From assembly GCA_011371325.1 (NCBI GenBank), contig DRQV01000259.1, positions 1 through 8,937 on the forward strand: 8,937 bases of DNA, in the 5' to 3' direction. Both the position numbers and the translations under genes were made by a program. The notes beneath the pieces are model-generated. The model had not been told where the DNA came from. It did no database searches and saw only the letters and a list, made by a program, of their open reading frames with translations. Each line of letters opens with the position of its first letter. Positions within the stretch are counted from its first letter, which is position 1. Positions 1-5,537 of the stretch are shown here, piece after piece. This DNA comes from Thioploca sp. Its GTDB lineage: Bacteria; Pseudomonadota; Gammaproteobacteria; Beggiatoales; Beggiatoaceae.

Positions 1-1
1 T

Positions 2-64
2 GACTATTATACTACGCAGTTGGCGAGCGTTCAATTTTGGCTAATTCCTAATAATTACATCTAA
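2..64 (+). CDS. Possible 3' tail of an upstream gene entering from the left edge
   Basis: One plus-strand frame is open from the window edge to a TAA at 62-64 and would encode about 20 residues ending in WLIPNNYI. The first 60 bases contain 21 G or C (35%), against 6 of 60 at 121-180, so the composition changes as it would at the end of a gene. The other two plus frames are also open for 40-50 bases, so the frame is not certain, and all three minus frames stop early. I do not recognise the peptide and infer no function. It could also be non-coding sequence that happens to be less AT-rich. Confidence 0.3.
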   Translation, partial: DYYTTQLASVQFWLIPNNYI

Positions 65-113
65 AAAAACAGTTGTATAAATCATATAGATTATTAATTC
101 ATGAGCATTAAAG

Positions 114-125
114 TATTGTACAATA
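114..125. repeat. 12-base perfect palindrome TATTGTACAATA
   Basis: The sequence TATTGTACAATA is its own reverse complement. It lies 112 bases before the putative TTG start of the plus-strand gene, inside an otherwise low-complexity AT tract. Its symmetry and position would suit a dimeric repressor site. A perfect 12-mer palindrome can arise by chance in AT-rich DNA, and no second copy is apparent in the gap. An operator role is inference. Confidence 0.3.
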
Positions 126-221
126 GTTTAAAGAGTTTTTAAATATATAAATATTTTAAAATTTGAATTAAATAACTAATGTTATAAGAAATAATTATCA
201 AATTGGTTATAAAAATATTTA

Positions 222-226
222 CAGGA
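222..226 (+). promoter_or_regulatory. Ribosome binding site CAGGA before the SLOG-membrane gene
   Basis: CAGGA is the only purine-rich Shine-Dalgarno-like run before the gene. It sits 10 bases before the TTG at 237, 19 before the ATG at 246 and 25 before the ATG at 252. Spacing therefore favours the TTG, although 10 bases is at the long end of the usual range. Confidence 0.5.
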
Positions 227-236
227 TAATTTTAAA

Positions 237-1946
237 TTGCAGATTATGATAATGAATACAATACCATTAACTTTAGGTATTACTGGTCATCGAGACCCAC
301 GAACCGAAGATTTAGAAATATTGCGTAGTAAAGTTCGTAAAGTTTTTAAACTATTACAAAATCATTGTCCAAATACCCCATTACAATTGTTATCACCACT
401 TGCCGATGGGGCAGATCGTTTGGTTGCTAAAGTTGCTTTGGAGGAAAATATCCAATTAATCGTACCATTACCAATGAAGCAATCTATTTATGAACAAGAT
501 TTTGATGTTCAATCTAAAAAAGAGTTTAAAGAACTATTAAATCAAGCTAATAAAATATTTACCTTACCACTAGTAGAGGGTAATACCGAAACTAATATTG
601 TTGAATGTAATGATAATCGTACTCAACAATATGCCTTGGTTGGAGCTTTTATTGCTAGACATAGTCATATTTTATTAGCTTTATGGGATGGCATACCATT
701 AGATAAAATGGCTGGCACAGCTCAAGTAGTCAAGTTTAAACTTACTGGTTATATGAAAGGATTGTCCAAGGAATATTTGCCACCTAAAGCTGCATTAGAT
801 ACGGCAGATATGGGGCCAGTTTGCCAAATCATGACTGCTAGAAGTACTAAATCAGAATATACCGTTGGTGACATTAAAATATTATTACCAAATAATAAAA
901 ATAGTAGTGAGTTAGAAACTTTATTAATTCCAGAGCTTACTTCTTTGGATCAATTTAATTTAGATGTACAAAAATACACGAATAAATCCCAATCTAGTCA
1001 AAAACATTTATTACCACCTAAATTACGAGAAGCTTTGCCAGATTTAGCTCCTGGCTTTCAGAATTTATTAGGAGTTTTTGGTTCTGCTAATGATTTAGCC
1101 AAATATTTTCAAATTAAAGTTAAATATTTTAGTTTTACTGTTTTAACTATGACTTTTTTGATGATAATTTTTTATGGTTGGTATTCTAGTATTAATCATG
1201 AACAACCACTAGCTTTAGGGATTTATGCACTTCTGTTTATTGTTAGTGCTTGCCTAGTAGGTTTTGTAAAATGGCAACGTTATCATACTAAAGTATTAGA
1301 TTATCGTACACTTGCTGAAGGATTACGAGTACAAATTTTTTGGCATTTAAGTGGTTTAAATCATTCAGTTTCAGATTATTATTTGCGTAATCAACGGCAA
1401 GAATTAGGCTGGATTCGAGATGGAATTCGAGCTTTAAATTTTTATGATTGGTTGGAATATCAACAAACTTTGGATGTAGTACACAATCGTTGGATTATGT
1501 ATGAAAAAGATTGGTTTACTAAAATAACGATTCAAAAAAAACTATTAGTTCATAATTTAAATCTGATAATTGCTGGGCTGTTTAGCGTAGGAATTATATT
1601 AATGGTAATAATGTGGGTAGATCATGTATTTGGAGAATTTTTATGGAACTATTCAATTTTGCAAACCCATCCATTTTGGCATAATATATTTATTTTGTTG
1701 ATAGCGTTATTTCCTGCAACTGGAGCTTTATTACACCATTATTTAGAAAAAATGGCATTTGAAGAAGAGGTAAAACAATATCAGCGGATGGCTATTTTAT
1801 TTACTACTGCTCATAATAAATTAGAACAGGTTTCTTCTAATTACACTCCAGAACAAATATTATTTGAGGTTGGAACTGAAGTCTTGAAAGAAGATGGTGA
1901 ATGGATATTAATGCACCGTAAATCACCAATGAAAATTTCTATTTAA
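237..1946 (+). CDS. SLOG-domain protein with four transmembrane helices (SLOG-SLATT-like)
   Basis: This 569-residue protein has two parts. Residues about 10-220 look like a Rossmannoid SLOG (LOG/DprA/TRPM-like) nucleotide- or ligand-binding domain: GITGHRDP near 14-21, LLSPLADGADRL at 51-62, IVPLPM at 75-80, then QQYALVGAFIARHSHILLAL at 130-149 and GTAQVVKFKL at 160-169. Residues 221-298 form a linker. Four hydrophobic helices follow at about 299-315, 325-345, 440-461 and 484-502, in two pairs separated by a soluble helical stretch that includes YRTLAEGLRVQIFW (356-369). The C-terminal tail, ending GEWILMHRKSP, resembles tails of SLATT-type 2TM proteins. Published surveys place SLOG and SLATT proteins in nucleotide-signalled defence systems, so a ligand-gated membrane effector is a reasonable inference, but this subfamily is to my knowledge uncharacterised. 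It is a lone plus-strand gene, convergent with rodA. The start is uncertain: TTG 237 has the best-spaced ribosome site, while ATG 246 and ATG 252 also fit the fold. Confidence 0.8.
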   Translation: MQIMIMNTIPLTLGITGHRDPRTEDLEILRSKVRKVFKLLQNHCPNTPLQLLSPLADGADRLVAKVALEENIQLIVPLPMKQSIYEQDFDVQSKKEFKELLNQANKIFTLPLVEGNTETNIVECNDNRTQQYALVGAFIARHSHILLALWDGIPLDKMAGTAQVVKFKLTGYMKGLSKEYLPPKAALDTADMGPVCQIMTARSTKSEYTVGDIKILLPNNKNSSELETLLIPELTSLDQFNLDVQKYTNKSQSSQKHLLPPKLREALPDLAPGFQNLLGVFGSANDLAKYFQIKVKYFSFTVLTMTFLMIIFYGWYSSINHEQPLALGIYALLFIVSACLVGFVKWQRYHTKVLDYRTLAEGLRVQIFWHLSGLNHSVSDYYLRNQRQELGWIRDGIRALNFYDWLEYQQTLDVVHNRWIMYEKDWFTKITIQKKLLVHNLNLIIAGLFSVGIILMVIMWVDHVFGEFLWNYSILQTHPFWHNIFILLIALFPATGALLHHYLEKMAFEEEVKQYQRMAILFTTAHNKLEQVSSNYTPEQILFEVGTEVLKEDGEWILMHRKSPMKISI

Positions 1947-1948
1947 AT

Positions 1949-3043
1949 TTAGTTGGACAATAAACGTCGATGAGTATGGATTGCCATTATTAGTCCAAAT
2001 CCAGCCATTAGTGTAACTAAAGATGTTCCACCATAACTTATTAATGGTAATGGCAAACCGACTACAGGCAATAAACCGGAAACCATACTCATATTAACGA
2101 AGATATAAACAAAAAAAGTTAAAGTTAAACTACCTGCTAATAAGCGAGCAAAACTATCTTGGGCTTTTAAGGCAATGTACATGCCTCGTGATAGAACCAA
2201 AAAATAGATAGTAAGTAGTACTAATACTCCTATAAGTCCTAATTCTTCACTATAAACTGCGAATATGAAATCGGTAGAACGTTCTGGTAAAAATTGTAAG
2301 TGTGACTGAGTACCATTTAGCCAACCTTTACCTGAAAAGCCTCCAGAACCAATGGCAATTTTTGATTGAATTATATGATAACCGTTTCCTAACGGGTCTC
2401 TTTCTGGATCGAGAAAAGTTCGTATTCGATCTTTTTGGTATTCATGTAATAATCCCCATAATACGGGAGCAGCTAAAGCCATTGATGTAAGAAATCCAAA
2501 TACAATTTTCCAACTTAATCCAGCTAATAATAATACGAATACTCCAGATGAGGCAATTAATAAAGAAGTGCCTAAATCAGGTTGTTTCATTATTAAAAGA
2601 ACTGGTATAAAAATTATTGCTAAAGCACCTAATAAACGTCCATAGGTTGGTGGTAATGGTTTACTGGTTAAATACCATGTTACCATCATTGGGACTGCTA
2701 ATTTCATAATTTCGGAAGGTTGAAAACGAAATAAACCTAAGTTTACCCAACGTTGAGAGCCATTGGTTGATTCACCAATTACTAATACCAAAATCAATAC
2801 TAATATACCAAACATATATATCCAGGGTACAAAACCAATAATTTTCTGAGTACGAATTTGAGCAAGTAATAACAAACCTCCAAAACCTACTAGAAAACGC
2901 AATATTTGTCGAAAAATTAGATCGATATTTTGCCCGCCAGCACTATATAAAGTTGCTAATCCAATAATAAACAGTAATACTAAACCGGATAATAAAAGAT
3001 AATCTAAATGCAAAAAACTGTTATTATGCCAACTAGTTTGCAT
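1949..3043 (-). CDS. rodA: Peptidoglycan glycosyltransferase RodA (SEDS family)
   Basis: RodA polymerises lipid II into glycan strands in the inner membrane, working with a class B penicillin-binding protein (PBP2) in the elongasome of rod-shaped cells. The 364-residue length matches RodA (about 370) rather than the longer FtsW. The protein is almost entirely hydrophobic, about ten membrane segments, with SEDS signatures: RWVNLGLFRFQPSEIMKLA at 98-116, KQPDLGTSLL at 153-162, and LPERSTDFIFAVYSEELGL at 252-270, where Asp258 aligns with the catalytic aspartate. PLPLISYGGTS lies at 331-341. The ATG at 3043 lies two bases after the siaC stop, with no strong ribosome site of its own, so translation is probably coupled to siaC. 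rodA often sits beside the PBP2 gene; here it ends a signalling operon, and no PBP2 gene is in the window. Confidence 0.95.
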   Translation of the reverse strand: MQTSWHNNSFLHLDYLLLSGLVLLFIIGLATLYSAGGQNIDLIFRQILRFLVGFGGLLLLAQIRTQKIIGFVPWIYMFGILVLILVLVIGESTNGSQRWVNLGLFRFQPSEIMKLAVPMMVTWYLTSKPLPPTYGRLLGALAIIFIPVLLIMKQPDLGTSLLIASSGVFVLLLAGLSWKIVFGFLTSMALAAPVLWGLLHEYQKDRIRTFLDPERDPLGNGYHIIQSKIAIGSGGFSGKGWLNGTQSHLQFLPERSTDFIFAVYSEELGLIGVLVLLTIYFLVLSRGMYIALKAQDSFARLLAGSLTLTFFVYIFVNMSMVSGLLPVVGLPLPLISYGGTSLVTLMAGFGLIMAIHTHRRLLSN

Positions 3044-3045
3044 AA

Positions 3046-3435
3046 CTATTCTGCTTTTTTCACTAAATTAAAAGGCAAGTAATTTAAATCTTCTTGAAAT
3101 TCTTCGCCATATTCTTGAGCTGCATCATTTTCTTCATCATATATCCAATTTACTATAATATTTTTATCATTATCGTGAACTTCTTCTTCTAATAAATCAA
3201 ATAAATCCAATAACATTTTAGAAGAACTACTATTGAAATAAACTAATTCAATATTTACAGTAAAAGTTTGTTCTTTTAAGTTTTCTAAATGGTTTTCTAA
3301 CCAAGAGAAAAGAGGACTAGAGAACTCAGTAATATTTTCTGGGTAAGATTCGCCTTTTATTCCGAGAATATTAGTCCTAGCATCAAAATAAATTTCTGGA
3401 GTATATTTGGTGGCTTCAGTTTTCCAACTATCCAT
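3046..3435 (-). CDS. siaC: SiaC-family regulatory phosphoprotein (DUF1987)
   Basis: This small 129-residue protein matches the SiaC/DUF1987 family: an N-terminal YTPEIYFDARTNILGIKGES (11-30), YPENITEFSSPLFSWLENHL (31-50) and the central VYFNSSSSKMLLDL (65-78). In Pseudomonas aeruginosa, SiaC is phosphorylated on a threonine by SiaB, and unphosphorylated SiaC binds and activates the diguanylate cyclase SiaD. The matching position here appears to be Ser69 (codon at 3229-3231) rather than Thr, still phosphorylatable; the alignment is from memory. The C-terminus is acidic. It starts 13 bases after the siaB stop, with AAAGAG upstream, and is followed two bases later by rodA. Without SiaD nearby, its partner here is unknown; the upstream histidine kinase is a candidate. 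Confidence 0.85.
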   Translation of the reverse strand: MDSWKTEATKYTPEIYFDARTNILGIKGESYPENITEFSSPLFSWLENHLENLKEQTFTVNIELVYFNSSSSKMLLDLFDLLEEEVHDNDKNIIVNWIYDEENDAAQEYGEEFQEDLNYLPFNLVKKAE

Positions 3436-3448
3436 TTTTTATTGCTCT

Positions 3449-3991
3449 TTAAATATAAGTCTTTAATGAAAAAAATGAGAACTGTTCATCAATTGATTGA
3501 AAATCAAAGTCAATTGGTTTAGCACTTTTTCTAGCTAATTCAATAAAACCTAAACCTGCTCCTTTAGTGACAGGCTCTTTCTTACGTTGTTCTTTATAAA
3601 AAGATTTTAATTCAGCCTTATCCATATTATGTAAGACTGTAAGTTTATCGGTAAGTTTTTCAATATCTTTCTTCTTAATTTTATTACCACAGACTACATA
3701 ATAATAATCATTTTTATAACCAACCACAACAATACCATTACTTAAACTACCACTGTTTAAATCTTCATTAGAAATTTTTTCAGCAGAGTAATGAATTATA
3801 TTTTGCACTTGTTCTATAAACATAGCAAAAACTCTTGTCATTTTAGCAGAATTAAGAGCTTCTATTTTCATTCTATTTTTTAAAGTATCGCCTATTTCTA
3901 CTAATAGTTCTTGTGAAAAAGAACCATAAAAACTTAATAGAATACCTTGTTTATCGTATTCTTCTTTAAAACTATATAAATTATTAGACAT
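3449..3991 (-). CDS. siaB: SiaB-family Ser/Thr protein kinase
   Basis: This 180-residue cytoplasmic protein has a minimal GHKL ATP-binding fold of the SiaB type. EQVQNIIHYS at 60-69 is the N-box region (Glu60, Asn64, His67), and KGAGLGFIELARKS at 143-156 is the glycine-rich ATP lid. It has no HisKA or sensor domain, consistent with an anti-sigma-like Ser/Thr kinase that acts on SiaC rather than a histidine kinase. Length and motif order agree with SiaB. The ATG at 3991 follows a ribosome site reading TGGGAAAAA. It begins 18 bases after the histidine kinase stop and ends 13 bases before siaC, so the pair is very probably co-transcribed. The opposing PP2C phosphatase SiaA is absent from the window. 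Confidence 0.87.
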   Translation of the reverse strand: MSNNLYSFKEEYDKQGILLSFYGSFSQELLVEIGDTLKNRMKIEALNSAKMTRVFAMFIEQVQNIIHYSAEKISNEDLNSGSLSNGIVVVGYKNDYYYVVCGNKIKKKDIEKLTDKLTVLHNMDKAELKSFYKEQRKKEPVTKGAGLGFIELARKSAKPIDFDFQSIDEQFSFFSLKTYI

Positions 3992-4009
3992 TTTTTCCCA
4001 TTAATAAAG

Positions 4010-4927
4010 CTAAGAGCTGATTGGAAATGTAACCGTAAATTTACAACCATCTCCCAATTTACTTTCACACCAAACCTCTCCCTGCATCATTTCAACCAGT
4101 TTTTTCACGATAAATAAACCTAAACCTGTTGAATGCTCGTTTGCAGTTGGTTTAGCAGTTAAACGAGTAAATTTATTAAATAACATATTCTGATCTAATT
4201 CACTTAAACCTTGTCCTTCATCTTTTATTTCACAACGCACTATTTTTAATTCTTTACCTAAATAAATATCAATTTTTTTATTTAAAGGAGAATATTTAAT
4301 TGCATTAGAAATTAGGTTATCTAATATTTGATAGAGTATATTCTGATCAGCTAAAACCAGATATTTTGATTCTGATAAATGTAATTTTAATGATATTTGT
4401 TTGGCTTTTAAGCGTGCTTTATAATGAATTAGCAAATTTTGTAAAATTGGTAATAAATCAATCGTAGTAATAACAAGGTTCATTTTACCAGATTCAATTG
4501 CATTTACATCTAGCAAGTTACTCACTAAAAAAAACATTTGTCGAGAAGCTTGTTCTATCATATCTATTAATTCCAATATTTCTTTCTGAGATAGCTCTTC
4601 AAGAGCCTCTTTAATAAAAGCTGCTGAACCTTGAATTGCATTGAGAGGATTCTTTAAGTCATGAGCAACAATTCCTAAAAAATCATTTTTTTCCCGATCT
4701 AATTCAATCAAATTTTGATTTTTAATTTTAATTTTTTCAGCCAATTCAGTTAACTGGTATTGTTGCTTATCACTTATTTTTACTAGTAATTTAGTTTGTT
4801 TCAACAATCTGGCATAATCCTTAACTAAAGGAATTTCTTTTCCCGATGAATTTATTATTATTTCCTCTAATATTCGTTCTTCATTATAAAATAATGAGGT
4901 ATTTTTTTTAAGGGTATTTTTTTTCAT
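4010..4927 (-). CDS. Soluble sensor histidine kinase with N-terminal coiled coil
   Basis: This is a cytoplasmic two-component histidine kinase of about 305 residues. Numbered from the alternative TTG at 4939: a helical, charged N-terminal part (about 35-85, including LLKQTKLLVKISDKQQ), a HisKA domain with H-box FLGIVAHDLKNPL (phospho-acceptor His93), then a HATPase_c domain with N-box DNLISNAIKYSP (207-218), G1 DEGQGL (240-245), F-box LFNKFTRL (253-260) and G2 STGLGLFIVKKLVE (270-283). No transmembrane helix, PAS, GAF or receiver domain is present, so the input must come through the N-terminal helix or a bound partner. It is the first gene of the HK-siaB-siaC-rodA run. I chose ATG 4927 over TTG 4939, four codons upstream; neither has a clear ribosome site. 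No partner response regulator lies beside it, although the ChpA-like protein carries a receiver domain. Confidence 0.9.
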   Translation of the reverse strand: MKKNTLKKNTSLFYNEERILEEIIINSSGKEIPLVKDYARLLKQTKLLVKISDKQQYQLTELAEKIKIKNQNLIELDREKNDFLGIVAHDLKNPLNAIQGSAAFIKEALEELSQKEILELIDMIEQASRQMFFLVSNLLDVNAIESGKMNLVITTIDLLPILQNLLIHYKARLKAKQISLKLHLSESKYLVLADQNILYQILDNLISNAIKYSPLNKKIDIYLGKELKIVRCEIKDEGQGLSELDQNMLFNKFTRLTAKPTANEHSTGLGLFIVKKLVEMMQGEVWCESKLGDGCKFTVTFPISS

Positions 4928-4977
4928 AAATTTTGACAAATTATTTAAGGAAGTTATAAATGGATAATTATCTAAAA

Positions 4978-5012
4978 CTTACTATGCTTTGAAAATCATA
5001 TAGTTTAGTAAG
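4978..5012. repeat. Inverted repeat CTTACTA / TAGTAAG in the kinase leader
   Basis: The arms CTTACTA (4978-4984) and TAGTAAG (5006-5012) are perfect 7-base complements separated by 21 bases. After one A/G mismatch they extend by three more pairs (AAA with TTT). The element lies just downstream of the predicted promoter, so it would fall in the transcribed leader of the kinase operon. It could form a weak stem in RNA or act as a paired protein-binding site. It lacks the features of an intrinsic terminator. Confidence 0.4.
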
Positions 5013-5024
5013 GTTTGGAAGTTC

Positions 5025-5033
5025 ATTATATCA
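5025..5033 (-). promoter_or_regulatory. Predicted extended -10 promoter for the HK-siaB-siaC-rodA operon
   Basis: Read on the minus strand the sequence is TGATATAAT: a perfect TATAAT preceded by TG one base upstream, the sigma-70 extended -10 form. The hexamer 17 bases upstream (TATTAA) is a poor -35, which extended -10 promoters tolerate. Transcription would start near 5018, giving a leader of about 90 bases before the ATG at 4927. The position just after the chpC-like stop is what a promoter for the downstream four-gene run needs. Confidence 0.55.
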
Positions 5034-5057
5034 TAATCCTTTTATAATTAATAAATG

Positions 5058-5525
5058 TTAAGTTATGATTTTAATTGGAAAACTTCTCAACATATTTTCT
5101 ATATTGGTCAAATTAAGTAGCCATAATGTTTGATTATCATACGTAACATCAAAAATATAATTTTTATTGTTAGGTTTAATGTTAGAATCTATTAAACTAT
5201 CCTCTTCAATTAATAAAGGTCTAGGTATATCTGTGGCTATAAACGCATAAAATGGCATCAAGTTACTAGCCTCCAAACCATATAAAATTATATTACGCTG
5301 TTTTTTATTATCCGAATTAATATTAATTGCTAAAATTTCTTCAATAGCTATTAATGGAACTTGTTGGTTACGCCATTCAAAAACCCCTAATAACCAGTTT
5401 GGTTGCTTATCGATTGGGGTTGGAGCTTGATAAGAGGAAACTTCAGCAACTATTGCACTTGGTAATAGCAGTTGTTTATCACCTAATGGAATTAACAAAC
5501 ATCGAACAAAACTTTTATTTGGCAT
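5058..5525 (-). CDS. chpC: CheW-like adaptor protein (ChpC-like)
   Basis: This 155-residue protein is a single CheW-like domain. Such proteins couple chemoreceptors to a CheA-type kinase at the inner membrane. Typical features are the opening strand RCLLIPLGDKQLLLPSAIVAEV (in 8-29), LLGVFEWRNQQVPLIAIEEI (45-64) with the usual G-x-x-x-W/R-x-x-x-x-VP pattern, and a C-terminal strand QTLWLLNLTNIENML. In the Pseudomonas aeruginosa Chp cluster, a CheW homologue, ChpC, lies downstream of chpA, and size and position agree with that. The gene starts 12 bases after the chpA-like stop with an AGGA six bases before the ATG, so the two are almost certainly one operon. The exact orthology to ChpC rather than PilI is inferred from position. 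Confidence 0.85.
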   Translation of the reverse strand: MPNKSFVRCLLIPLGDKQLLLPSAIVAEVSSYQAPTPIDKQPNWLLGVFEWRNQQVPLIAIEEILAININSDNKKQRNIILYGLEASNLMPFYAFIATDIPRPLLIEEDSLIDSNIKPNNKNYIFDVTYDNQTLWLLNLTNIENMLRSFPIKIIT

Positions 5526-5531
5526 AGATAA

Positions 5532-5535
5532 TCCT
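5532..5535 (-). promoter_or_regulatory. Ribosome binding site AGGA of the chpC-like gene
   Basis: On the minus strand CAGGATTATCT precedes the ATG at 5525, placing AGGA six bases from the start codon, which is close to ideal. This supports the start. It overlaps the 12-base gap after the chpA-like stop. Confidence 0.7.
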
Positions 5536-5537
5536 GA

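Larger units (their letters stand above)
65..236. other. Extremely AT-rich intergenic region upstream of the SLOG-membrane gene
   Basis: This stretch has no credible ORF and is only about 10-20% G+C. It must hold the promoter of the plus-strand gene unless that gene is read from further upstream. The sequence is too AT-rich to pick one -10 box with confidence: several TATA-like hexamers occur (for example around 144-149 and 176-181), none with a good -35 at proper spacing. I see no GC-rich terminator hairpin. A perfect 12-base palindrome at 114-125 is the one ordered element and is listed separately. Confidence 0.6.
4928..5057. other. Intergenic region between chpC-like gene and histidine kinase
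   Basis: This 130-base gap is by far the largest between the minus-strand genes and probably separates two transcription units. It holds an extended -10 promoter (5025-5033) and an inverted repeat (4978-5012), listed separately. The heptamer GGAAGTT also occurs twice on the plus strand, at 4949-4955 and 5017-5023. I see no GC-rich hairpin with a T-run after the chpC-like gene, so some read-through from the chemosensory genes into the kinase operon is possible. Confidence 0.6.

Noticed and set aside
1895..1928. TGGTGA/TCACCA inverted repeat near the end of the SLOG-membrane gene as a terminator
   Set aside because: The arms are only six bases, the loop is 22 bases, and no T-run follows directly. 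It is inside coding sequence and does not look like an intrinsic terminator.
2302..2490. Small plus-strand ORF inside rodA
   Set aside because: It is antisense to the conserved RodA region and has no recognisable features or ribosome site.
4934..4960. Plus-strand TTGACA followed by TATAAA, resembling a promoter
   Set aside because: The spacing is only 15 bases and it would drive transcription antisense into the chpC-like and chpA-like genes. In DNA this AT-rich such matches are expected by chance.
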